Positions 14,435-24,842 of a stretch of 64,000 nt of DNA are shown one piece after another. The stretch spans positions 22,146,709 to 22,210,708 of the forward strand of contig CM070874.1 of the NCBI GenBank assembly GCA_036365515.1. Reading direction: 5' to 3'. The position numbers were made by a program, and so were the translations under genes. The notes below the pieces were generated by a model. The model did not search any database, had not been told where the DNA came from, and worked only from the letters and a program-made list of their open reading frames with translations. The stretch comes from Torymus aiolomorphi. Its lineage: Eukaryota; Arthropoda; Insecta; Hymenoptera; Torymidae. Each line of letters starts with the position of its first letter. The first letter of the stretch is position 1.

Positions 14435-14458
14435 TCTCTCTCTCTCTCTCTTTCTCTC
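14435..14458. repeat. (CT)n at the 5' junction of LINE-1
   Basis: TCTC repeats with one TTT interruption. The sequence changes from gypsy LTR to LINE-associated here or at the second CT-rich run at 14533-14560. Confidence 0.7.
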
Positions 14459-14805
14459 GCACGCGCTGCAATGCACGGTCAAGGCACGCTGGGCGGAGAG
14501 CTCTTTGCCTATCGCTCCCTTCCTCGTCGCCCTCGCTCGCTCTCTCTCGCTCTCTCTCTGGACGGGTAAGTGTCAACATTGTCTAAACTTTGCTCCCGCT
14601 TCTTTTGAGCAATACTCAAAAACTATTACACTCTCCGGAGTGCTTTGTTGATAGGAAAGTAGCTCCATCGGCTCTCAAGCTCTCCGCCTAAGGGCCCATG
14701 TCTTACATGTTGCTCTATGGGCCAGGAGTTACTTTTCCATAGACGACGCTTACCCAAATGTCCAGGGCCGGCAAAACCTAACTACCATCAAAGGGCATAT
14801 CTCGA

Positions 14806-15183
14806 TTGTCATCGTCGTTGTGCCAGCCGCCTCGTCACGTCGTCGCCTCTGTCCATTATTACCGCCAGCTGACCACCATTGCATCACTGCGCTGCACCAC
14901 ACTGCAAGCCGACGACGTCTCCTTCTGCGACAGTTTTCCAAGCAACGGAAAATTAAATTCAAATTTCTACTGGTCAACTAACAGCAGACGGAAAGCTGTC
15001 GAGGACGTCAACATTGGAGACCGTGATTGTTGTTGTGGAGAGTGGGCAGGTGTGATGTATGCGGTGAGACATTCAAAGTCGCAGGTGAGACTGTGCCCGG
15101 AGTGTCGCCGGCCATGCCACGCAAAATGCTCCGAAAAGAAAAAAGGGTTCCCCTGCGACATATGCCGGAGTGAGGAGCAGTGA
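14806..15183 (+). pseudogene. LINE-1 ORF1, N-terminal part with PHD-like zinc finger
   Basis: A 125-codon frame whose last 50 residues hold a Cys/His pattern: a CCC cluster, then CPECRRPCHAKC (C-x2-C-x4-H-x2-C), then CDIC (C-x2-C). This resembles a PHD/RING-type finger, which several CR1-like elements carry in ORF1. The stop is at 15181-15183; the following 290 bp up to the errantivirus insertion are GC-rich but broken. The position, upstream of the coiled-coil and FP-like ORF1 fragment at 22631-23539 once the provirus is removed, supports ORF1. The upstream part of the frame may be leader rather than protein. It would bind element RNA or protein partners in a particle, by analogy. Confidence 0.45.
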
Positions 15184-15473
15184 CAAACATCGGCAAAGGC
15201 GTCAAAATCAATCGGCAAGCGAAAGAGCGGGCAGGTAAGCACGCGCGCGTCATTTTCTCAACGGCGCGCGATGAACACTTCTACGTATTATTGGCACCAC
15301 CCACCATCGCGCGCCTCTCGGCTTATCGACGCCAGCTGCTATGCTCTAGTTATGTAGCGCGTAGCACGGGCTGTCTGGTACCACCGCTAAGTCCACGGGA
15401 CCGATGGCTGGATCGCAGAGGCCAGGAGCGCCAGAGAGAGGCGCCGAGCGGGTCAACTGCTCGCAGGCACCCG

Positions 15474-15805
15474 AGTTATATGAGTCACCAAATAGGTACT
15501 TAGACGCATCGGCCAGTCAGCCTCCTTATCGCTCCGAATGGAATCTGCATGGACAAAGAGAAGCCAGAAGACAATGAAGATGCAATATATACTTTTCATA
15601 TATACTTTATACATATACTCTCTTTATACTCTCTTACTGCACTTCGCATCGACGATCGCCAGTCTCTGTCGGGCATCCAACCTGTAACGACGTTTTAATA
15701 AATCATTATTCTAATCAACACCCTTTGTTCGATTACTTACATTGGCGAGTGTTACCTGTGTGTGTTACCTTTCCTTGGTGATCCACTGGGGCTTGCCACA
15801 TAACT
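15474..15805 (+). repeat. 5' LTR of the errantivirus-like element
   Basis: 332 bp, AGTTAT...ATAACT. It contains TATATACTTT-type stretches (15585-15615) and AATAAATCATTATTC (15698-15712), likely polyadenylation context. TGGCGCTGCGAAGACAGG follows, overlapping the LTR's last T, a plausible tRNA primer site beginning TGG. Confidence 0.93.
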
Positions 15806-16043
15806 GGCGCTGCGAAGACAGGACCGTGAAGCTGCAAAACTCAGATTCTCCCTCAACCTGGTGACGGAAATCTTCAGCGAGGAAGCAGTTGGCGTTTCAA
15901 CGTCCATCATCACGGAACCTACTACGTCAAGATTGGAGTCCACCTGCAAGCAGAGATTCACCCGAAATTTCCTATATCCTACCTAACCCTATCCTTTTAA
16001 GTGCAATTGATTTTACGTGAAGCGTAATCAAAGATAAAGCAAA

Positions 16044-17180
16044 TTGGCAAATAACGGAGATAATCAACAAAATCTTACGTTAGAACAATTTAAATTACGA
16101 CTAATAATATGGCGCGACGCGATCCCCATATATGAAGGAGATACAAGACTCCTTTCGCACTTTATACAAACGTGCGACAAATTCGTAGAAAATGTAGCGA
16201 CTGCAGATAATGCAATAAACGAGGCACTAGACCTAATAGTGTCAAATAACCCGGCTACATATGCCGCATGTAAAACGCTCTTAGTTAATAGATTTAGTGA
16301 TCCAAGTTCGGAGGAGTTACTATTTAACAGACTAAGTGTATGTTATCAATGGACAAATCAGTCTTACGAAAAATACGCGGACGAAATCAAAAGCAGGCTA
16401 AATAAATTGAAGGAACACATACAGTTAAATAATCGAGACGCTAATGTTATAAGTATTAAAAATACATTTTATCAAAACGTAGCCAAAAGTACTTTTATAA
16501 ATGGTATTAAAGAGCCTTACCATTCTTACTTGCTACATTTTGATTTAGACGACGTTGAGGCATGTATAATAAAATGCCGTAAATACGACAACCATGAACA
16601 ACAAAGTGCTTTTCTCAATTTCGCACGACAACGTGATAACAAACCTAAGCCCAACGTATTCGGTACAATCAATGCTAAAAGTACAAACCCATTTGCGACT
16701 AATAATAATCCAAAAATTATTCACTCTTCAAATAATTTACCAAGTACTTCAAGAAATGTAAATCCATTTTATTTGCAACCGACACTCGCATTTACATAAA
16801 CACAACCTGGATTTATCCCCACAAATTATCGTAATAACAATTTTGGTCAAAATAATAATAATCTGCCAAGACAACAAAATTACCAACCAACACCAATGTC
16901 AGTCAGTACAAGAAATACTAACAAACAAGGCGTTAATCCAACAAATAATTCACCAGCACAAAATAACTTTAAACCAAGAAAGAACTTCTTTAAGAGTACA
17001 GGATCAGCAAACTTTATCGCTGAACAGTTGCATCATCAACAAAAACAAGGAGAAGAGGAAGCAATCAATTATCAAAATGACTCACCTGTACCAGACCATG
17101 AAGAATTTAATCAAGAAAACGACGAGAGTGATAACTGCCAAAATTTTCAACAAGCTCCCGATACGACAGAACGGGCGTGA
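16044..17180 (+). pseudogene. gag: Errantivirus-like gag, with an internal stop
   Basis: One frame runs from 16044 to 17180, broken only by a TAA at 16797-16799. The first codon is TTG where ATG would be expected, so the start seems lost. The first 250 codons are a largely helical capsid-like region, including ATYAACKTLLVNRFSDPSSE and a stretch on residues driving assembly. The remainder is rich in Asn, Gln and Pro (NNFGQNNNNLPRQQNYQP) and lacks a CCHC knuckle, as in many errantivirus Gag proteins. Gag would form the particle. It directly precedes pol in another frame, so pol would be reached by frameshifting, as is usual for this group. Confidence 0.85.
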
Positions 17181-17400
17181 TAAATTTAAATTCGATTAGC
17201 AATTCACCCGAATTACCACACATAATAACGACAAATCCACCTCTTAAAATTCTCATCGATTCTGGAGCCTCATCATCCATTATCAATCCAGAAATTGCAT
17301 ATAAACTATTTCCAAAATTTATATTTCCTTACGAATTCGAAATTAAATCTATATATTACGTGAATACGGTGATGACACACCTATAACTTTCTTAATAGCA
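17177..17400 (+). pseudogene. pol: Errantivirus-like protease region of pol
   Basis: Overlaps the gag end by four bases in another frame. The aspartic protease active site is visible as LIDSGASSSIINP about 30 codons in. The frame closes at 17386 and coding similarity passes to another frame by 17403, so there is a frame break between protease and reverse transcriptase. The enzyme would cleave Gag-Pol. Confidence 0.8.
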
Positions 17401-17402
17401 AC

Positions 17403-19514
17403 ATGGCACTATATGTGCGATTTTTTATCGGACATAAGGATTTGCAGAATTTGGAAGCGAATATTAATTACAAAACTCAAATTTTTAGCACATCTAAATT
17501 TGAAATAAATTACTTTAAAAATATACCGGACGATCATAAAAATGCTAAAGTGAATCATCATCAAGGAGTAGAATTACCGATAAGAACTGATCACATGAAC
17601 GAAGAAGAAAGATATAAAATTACATCACTATGCCAGAAGGACAAAGACTGTTTCTACAATGAAAATAAAAAATTATCAGCGACTTCTGCAGTTTCACACA
17701 ATATAAGAACAAAGGACGATCACCCTATCTATGTAAAGAGTTTTAGATACCCATACCATCTAAAAGAAGAAATTCAAACTCAAATCAGAAAACTGTTAGA
17801 CGAAGAAATTATTCAACCAAGCAACTCGCCCTACTCATCCCCCGTATGGATAGTTCTGAATAAAGAAGATGCAAGTGGAAGAAAAAAATGGAGAATGGTG
17901 ATAGATTATCGTAAATTAAACGACAACACCATCGAAGACAAATATCCATTACCTAGAATGGACGACATTCTAGAAAATCTGGGCAAATGTTCTTACTTTA
18001 GTACATTAGATTTAGCACAAGGTTTCCACCAAATACCCGTCAACAAAGATTCAATTGAAAAGACAGCGTTTACCGTAGAAAACGGACACTATGAATATGT
18101 CAGAATGCCTTTTGGTTTAAAAAACGCTCCGGCTACTTTTCAACGTCTGATGGATAGAATTTTAATGAAATATCTACATAAATTCTGCTTCGTTTACATG
18201 GATGATATAGTAATATTTTCGAAATAACTCCAAGAACATTTACAACATCTGAAGCTAATATTCGAAGAACTAGAGCAATATGGTTTAAAAATTCAATTAG
18301 ATAAGAGTGAATTTCTAAGGAAAGAAGTTCAATTTTTAGGCCATATAATAACAGCAGACGGAATCAAACCAAATCCCGAAAAGATCAAAGCAATTCTAAA
18401 ATATCCGATACCTAAAACCCAAAAAGAAGTTAGAATATTTTTAGGACTAACCGGCTTTTACAGAAAGTTCATAAAAAACTATGCACAAATAGCGAAACCA
18501 ATGACAAAAGCACTCAAGAAAAAAGAAAAAATAGATCCAGAAGATAAAGACTATAAAGAAGCGTTCGAGAAACTCAAAGAATTGATCACTAATGCACCGG
18601 TGCTCGTCTACCCAGACTTCACCAAACCATTTACTATCACAACCGACGCCTCAAACTTAGCAGTAGGTGCAGTTTTATCCCAAGAACAACATCTTATCTT
18701 GTGTTATTCACGGACATTAAACTCAGCAGAACAAAGCTATCCGGCGATAGAGAAAGAATTACTGGCAATAGTGGAAGCATGTAGACAATTTAGACGATAT
18801 ATCTATGGTAAGAAATTTACGATTGAAACAGATCATAAGCCATTAACCTGGCTCTATTCTTTAAAAACGCCTAACGCTAGACTGATTAGATGGAGACTAA
18901 GATTAGAAGAATATGATTACATAATAAAATACAAAAAGGGTTCTGAAAATTATGTCGCCGACGCACTGAGTCGAATTGAAATTAATGCTAATAAAACAAT
19001 AGAAGAAGACTCACTCTCAATGGTGCCTCAAACACCTGACGATGCACCTGTCACACCTGAAGAAATGGACGAAATATTTGACGACGACATGGCAACAGTC
19101 CACACAGCTGAAGAAAATCCGACCTTTTCACTACCTATAACAGACAAAAATGTTCACGCTTTTAATTACAGCATTATCATAAAAGGAGGAAATGATTACA
19201 ACTTAAAAGTAAACAAAGATAAACTTAAAGTACAATACACGGTGGAAATTAATAAATCAAACGCAGAAACACATTTACTTAAATTTTTCAAGGATAATAT
19301 TAAACCCGATAAGCAATATGGTATCTACATTACGACCGAAGAATTGGAAAGAATTACGTATAGAATATTGAAGGATCATTTCAATGAAAAATTAAAACTA
19401 ATCAAAACAACCACGTATACACCTACGATTGATAAAAATAATTTCATAAAAGAACTTGAGACATATCATAATCAAAATCATAACGGTATTCGAGAGACCT
19501 TATTATACTTTTAG
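17403..19514 (+). pseudogene. pol: Errantivirus-like reverse transcriptase and RNase H
   Basis: A single frame with a TAA at 18225-18227 and closure at 19512-19514. The fingers and palm are clear: MVIDYRKLNDNT, FSTLDLAQGFHQI, RMPFGLKNAPATFQ and the catalytic box FVYMDDIVIFSK; the stop falls directly after this box. Past the stop come the thumb (FLGHIITADGIKPNPEKI), the connection (FLGLTGFYRKFI), and RNase H (TITTDASNLAVGAVL, IEKELLAIVEACRQF, FTIETDHKPLTWL). The catalytic residues look intact, so the stop is the main lesion in this segment. Confidence 0.93.
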
Positions 19515-20215
19515 AGAAAACTCTATACACTTAATATGGATCGACTTATTCAAAATTTTATAAATCAATGTGAGATATGCTTAGAGCATAAGTATGAGAG
19601 AAACCCATATGAAACAGAAACATACGGCCCTATTATAGCTAGGAGACCGCTCGAACATATACACATGGACGTATTTCATTTGAACAAGGATAAATTTTTA
19701 ACAATTATAGATATTTTTTCCAAATATGCTCAAGCCTATTATTTACCAGGTGGAAATGCCACGACCATGATAAACAAATTGAGACACTTTGCCTCACACC
19801 ATAACTTTCCGGATAAAATTACGACAGACAACGGAAGTGAATTCAACTCAACAGTATTTAAGGAGTTTTGCCGCATACATAAAATTCAATATCATTAGAC
19901 AACGATAAACAGACATACATCGAATGGACCCATCGAAAGACTGCATTCAACCCTAAAGGAAAAATTAAGTATTTTATCCAATCAAAATCCAAAAGAAACA
20001 GTGTAAAATCTTATGATCACCGCTCTCTTAATATACAATCAGAGTATACACTCTACAACTATACGCCTTTTACACTGTTATATGGACCTTATGACGAACT
20101 ACAGAAACACATTATCGAGCCCGATGCCGATACCATAGAAAGATATAATGAAATCAGAAAAAATGAAATTTTACCTTTTTATGACACGCTATATAGAAAC
20201 CAAAAAGAGCAACAA
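19440..20215 (+). pseudogene. pol: Errantivirus-like integrase
   Basis: The H2C2 zinc-binding domain spans a stop at 19512-19514 (ETYHNQNHNGIRE before it, [13 protein letters not shown] after it). The catalytic core shows [20 protein letters not shown] with the first Asp and [12 protein letters not shown] with the second. A stop at 19896-19898 (after KIQYH) cuts the core before the catalytic Glu. Later sequence ([12 protein letters not shown] near 20060-20100) keeps the core's C-terminal end in shifted frames. Confidence 0.88.
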
Positions 20216-20358
20216 TAGTTACCTAATAGTTCTGACAAATCGTTAGAAAATAAAGAAATTTACATGAAAACACATCAACAACAACGCGACAAAACCGCAC
20301 CACGATATCAAAAATTACTTGTAGAGACAACAAGGCCCCTCGTTAGATTGCTATATTC

Positions 20359-21929
20359 ATGGTCAAGAACGCCCATATAATTCACGAAGTGTCAAAAGAA
20401 CAAGAAAAACTTCTTCTTTACAGGACAATGAAGACGGCACTAATCTTGATGCTTATAGCTCTGCTCGCGGAGAGTAGCGAAATCAACCAAAATAAGACGC
20501 ATTACGATTACGAACAAGGAACTGGAAGAATAGTTGGAAGTTATCATTACCTACATTTCAACATCGATGTTACTATGCTTTTGAAAACTTTTAAACATAT
20601 AACAGCTAGCTATACAATATTATCTAACCAAGGCGAATTAAGAGAATCGAGTTTATTAAAGCAAGCCGAAATTCTATGTAATGAAATACACCAGAATCTA
20701 CAGATAATAATGCCATCAAACATGAGAACGAAAAGAGGGTTAATAAACGGATTAGGCACAGCAATAAAATACATTTTTGGGAACTCAGATGCAAACGATT
20801 TAGAAAAGATAAACAACTACTTAAATTCTCTACAAAATCAACAACAGGAAAATATATTTACTTTAAATAAGTCAATAAGCATAATAAATACGATAAGTAA
20901 ACAAATAAATAACAACACAAATATAATTAATAGAAATTTAAAAGACATGTGGAAAACTGTAAATGACCAAACTTTGCAGTCAAATCTATTTGAAGCGATC
21001 ATGACCCTCATAACCCAGGAGCAACATTTTCTCGGATTACTTATTAAAATTAAAAGATCATTTATTTTCAATGAACAAATATTCGACTTAGAATTGTTAA
21101 CATATGACCAAATATCGGATATACGTGTACATTTATTGGCAATCTACTCTCAGAAAGAGTTAATATTACACTACCATAATTTGCTAGATTTTCACTTTGC
21201 TCAGGGATCAATTGCATTCACACAAAATCTTATTGTTTACACCATAAAAATCCCTATCCTTAATCCTATCGAATTTTCACTCCATCAAAGACTTGCTATA
21301 ATCAATTACAACAATCAGACAGAAGTTGTCACCACGCCATGGAGTTTGACCGGGCCATCTATAAAACTATTTGCTAATAAGTGCCGACAGATGTATGAAA
21401 AGAATTTTTTATGTCAACAAATTATAACGGAAAAAGTCAAACCGATTATCGTTTCAATTAGTCCACCTTTAATACTGACATACAAATTATCTGAAAATTG
21501 AACGTTAATATCAAGTAATTATGCTATCAAGATTACACATGATAATGATCAAATGATGATCCGAGGAACATATGTAATACAAGGAAATAATGTATAAATA
21601 CAGGGATACCGACTTGACGAAAATCTTGGTGAAATGGAACAATCCAGCCTAATTTCTTTAGTTATCAAAGACCACAGTTGAATTTCGAACCTCTAAAAAC
21701 TTTGACATCACCTACACTAAATATACCAGTTTCTAATCAAATTAGAACCGAATTCGTCCTGTTTACAAGTTCAATTATATTAGTATTGCTGTTCATAACG
21801 ATTACATCGATTTACTTAATATACAAAATAAAAGTCAAGAAACAACGGCCGCAACTTACCAAAAAGTCCAAAGATAAGGATATCAAAGACGAGGACGTCA
21901 TTGAACTTGGCCATGGAGGAGTTATATGA
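20359..21929 (+). pseudogene. env: Errantivirus-like env (F-type fusion glycoprotein), broken
   Basis: The first frame (20359-21501, 380 codons) has a hydrophobic signal-like stretch (ALILMLIALLAES) near residues 27-40. It also has a furin-type site RTKR directly followed by a glycine-rich fusion-peptide-like segment (GLINGLGTAIKYIFG), the arrangement of baculovirus F and errantivirus Env, then a long helical region. A stop at 21499-21501 and at least one frame break follow. The membrane anchor (ILVLLFITITSIYLIYKI) and a short basic-acidic tail lie in another frame at 21678-21929, ending inside the 3' LTR. An intact Env could allow particle entry; here it is disrupted before the anchor. Confidence 0.88.
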
Positions 21930-22252
21930 GTCACCACATAGGTACTTAGACGCATCGGCCAGCGAGCCTCCTTATCACTCCAAATGGAATCTACATGGAC
22001 AAAGAGAAGCCAGAAGACAATGAAGATGCAATATATACTTTTCATATATACTTTATACATATACTCTCTTTATACTCTCTTACTGCACTTCGCATCGACG
22101 ATCGCCAGTCTCTGTCGGGCATCCAACCTGTAACGACGTTTTAATAAATCATTATTCTAATCAACACCCTTTGTTCGATTACTTACTTTGCGAGTGTTAC
22201 CTGTGTGTGTGTGTTACCTTTTCTTGGTGATTCACTGGCTTGCCACATAACT
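21920..22252 (+). repeat. 3' LTR of the errantivirus-like element
   Basis: 333 bp, matching 15474-15805 almost throughout; differences cluster near the start (around 21940-21985) and the last 60 bp. The purine-rich GGCCATGGAGG just before it is the likely polypurine tract. CCCG follows at 22253-22256. Confidence 0.94.
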
Positions 22253-22630
22253 CCCGAGCCTACTGTGAGTAATAGCGCTCGGCGGCTCAATTCTACTCAA
22301 ACGCATCGTCAGCTGACTCAAATATAGGCGAAGAGAAGGAAGATGATGCATCGGCAACGGACAGGGTGTTTACTGCGCGATCTCCCGTCGCCATCCAGGT
22401 ACTGCCTCCACCGCTGGTAGATGTAAACTTGGTTGATGTGTCTAATGTTTTCATCCCCGTGAGCACGCTGGAATTATTTTTTCAGAGACCCCGTATCGCC
22501 CAGCAGTACTTCTGTATTAATTGACTCAAATATTCATCACCATCTAGAGCTGGCTTCACGGGGCTCCGGTCTTGAGAGACTAATTAATAGTCAACATTTA
22601 TTGTTGTAGGAATGTAGCACGAAATCTAAG

Positions 22631-23539
22631 TTGCTTCTCGAGGAAAACGAATCTCTTAAGACCGAGTTAGACAAAGCGCTTTGCAGCATAGAAGGTCTCC
22701 AGTGTGCTCACGGGAACACAGACAATAATAAGACTGGAAAAATTCAATCTTTGTCACGCATTGATGGTAGCTCCATCCAATCTGTCGGCTGCGATGAGCA
22801 ACTCCAATCCTCTCGGCAGAGCCTCGGTGTCACTGTCGCGAGCGAGGTATGCGAGGGTTCTGAGTTCTGCGAGGTAATCATAAACGGTGCCCTAAAAAAG
22901 AATATTAAAATTACTAATGATACTGCAAAGGGAGTAGCCTTCGCGGTGCTCAGGACTGTTCTTCCCTCTCTTAAAACGGACAATGTCCTTGAAGCTCATG
23001 TCCTGCGTGCCCGAGACTCGTCTGAAAGAGGCGCAGGAGAGACTGGAGGGAATCCGGAGTTGCGGTCCGACGTATCACCCTCCTGCATTGTAAGACTCAG
23101 CGGTGCGGGTCTGGTTAGGGAAGTAAAGCGCTGCAAGCGCGCGCATGCCAACAACTACCTTACAACGGAGGACATCAATCCTCAGTTGCTTGAACAGGTC
23201 TCTGCTGCCTGCATGCCCAGCTATAAAGTATTCATTAATGAGATGTTGCCCCACGAAAAATTCCAAGATTTTAAAAGTTTGAGGTCCGTTGCACAGGGAC
23301 TAGGCTTTAAATATGTCTCGCACTCGAGCGGTAGATTCCTGGCCAGGCGTGAGGGTGGCGAGCGTGCGCATGTATTCGATACTGCTGCCGACTTGCAGGC
23401 CATTCACACGGCCTGTCAGGCTGCTCCCAAACAACATCTGCCCAAAAGTACGTCACCAAACAATCTGGTTACCAACAGCAACAGCGCTGAGGTGAGTCAG
23501 GGAGCAGCACAGGTGGTCGAGTTGGCGCAGGCCCCGTGA
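22631..23539 (+). pseudogene. LINE-1 ORF1, C-terminal part (coiled coil and FP-like domain)
   Basis: 302 codons. Residues 1-25 form a heptad-like coiled coil (LLEENESLKTELDKALCSIE). Residues 180-265 hold a domain resembling the C-terminal domain of baculovirus FP25K that many insect CR1-like ORF1 proteins share: VFINEMLPHEKFQDFKSLR, then GLGFKYVSHSSGRFLARREG and ERAHVF. LINE-2 (47306-47680) and LINE-3 (61930-62110 with 63420-63600) have the same domain. ORF1 proteins bind RNA and form ribonucleoprotein particles. The first Met here follows the errantivirus insertion by about 380 bp; earlier sequence (22257-22630) continues the leader or ORF1 in broken frames. Confidence 0.78.
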
Positions 23540-23579
23540 CTAGATCCGATACCTGTTGGTAGAGGAGGACATGGATCAT

Positions 23580-24789
23580 TCTTCAAGGCGGGGTTCTTGA
23601 ACATCAACACTATTAGACCACGCCCTGATAATATCCGTAGGTTTCTGGCTGAGGATCCCTCCTACGACCTTATCGGGATTGCGGAGTCATGGTTGGGCCC
23701 GATTGTCGATGACAGTCTCATTCGGATGGAGGACTACTCGCTGATTAGGCAGGATCGCAATATAAATGGCGAAGGGGTTGCCCTGTATGTGTGTTATTTT
23801 AAAATTACGAAAATAGCATCATGCAATGCTCTTGGATGGGCAAGACCGGAGATTCCCGAGTATCTATTCCGTCACGTACAGCAGGGTGATTCTTCCCCCA
23901 TTTTGGTCGGTGTCATCTATAGACCTCCAAATATTGCCATTCAGAACTACACCGACCTGTTTGATGTTCTGCGCGACCTTTCCAGCGAATATAGCCATAA
24001 ATTCATCATGGTGGATCTGAATACTGACTTGTCATCGGCAACTGATGCGGATACATACACTGTTAGGAACTTGGCTAAAGAGTTGTCTCTGCAAATTATG
24101 CAGCATGGACCAACTCACCATAAAACTCCAACAACTCACACGTGGATTGACTTAATTCTTGTAGATAACCACGACGAGTTGCTGGGTCACGAGAATCAAT
24201 GCTTACCCAGTTTCGGTAACATGCCATCATCGATGCTACCATCTTACATTATGTGCCTACCCCTGTAAAAGATTCTTTCTCTTACAGGGATTATAAGAAT
24301 ATATGTCCCAACACTCTGAATGCACTGCTTGCACGATGCGACTGGGTAAGCATGCATTCCATCGAATCCGATCTGGAGGGAGCTTTAGAAAATTTAAATG
24401 CGAATTTAAACCTAGCGGTTAATCAATTAGCACGTTTAAAAACTGTTAAGCTAAGTACAACATATGCTCCTTGGTTTCGTCCCGAGCTGAGGCAGCTCAT
24501 CGAAAAGCGTAATGCCACACATAGACGTTACAAGCGTACTGGGCGAGCAGCGGTGTTTGATGAGTTACTTCGGCTCAGCAACGAGGTCGATTCGCTCGTT
24601 GCTCAAGAGCGTAACTCTTTCCTTCACAAACATCTCTCAGATGCTCTTGATGCTAACAAAGATATATGGAAGGAAATGCGCAACCTCGGCCTCCTACCTA
24701 AGCGAAAAGAGGAAGATCTTCACGGCCTTACACCGAGGAAGTTAAACGCTCACTTTGCCAGAATTTCTGTTTCCCCCTTGAAAACATAG
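23580..24789 (+). pseudogene. LINE-1 ORF2, endonuclease part
   Basis: An apurinic-type endonuclease domain: GFLNINTIRP at the start, GIAESWLGP (catalytic Glu region), ILVGVIYRPPN, FIMVDLNTDLSS (normally GDFN) and THTWIDLILV. A frame change near 24222-24260 moves coding to a second frame that runs to 24789. That frame carries the linker before the reverse transcriptase (RDYKNICPNTLNALLARCDW, RRYKRTGRAAVFDELLRLSN). Compared with LINE-2 the endonuclease end is garbled here. The enzyme nicks target DNA for target-primed reverse transcription. It is interrupted downstream by a MITE at about 24843. Confidence 0.85.
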
Positions 24790-24842
24790 ACGATGTAATG
24801 GACACCATACTATCTCCAAGTGAGGAGGGTTTTTCTTTTAAA

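Larger units (their letters stand above)
15474..22252 (+). mobile_element. Errantivirus-like LTR element (gag-pol-env), full length but defective
   Basis: 6,779 bp, with LTRs at 15474-15805 and 21920-22252. Both LTRs begin AGTTATATGAGTCACC and end ACATAACT. CCCG flanks both ends (15470-15473 and 22253-22256), a 4-bp target duplication. Three coding regions (gag, pol, env) are in the order of insect errantiviruses. By eye the LTRs differ at roughly ten positions plus a few small indels, so this is younger than its host elements. The gag start codon is TTG, there are several in-frame stops in gag and pol, and frame breaks in pol and env. As it stands it cannot express complete proteins. It is inserted in LINE-1 ORF1. 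Confidence 0.95.

Noticed and set aside
21502..21677. Possible intron between the two Env frames
   Set aside because: The gap has stops and sequence that still reads as Env-like in shifted frames, so frameshift decay is simpler than splicing.
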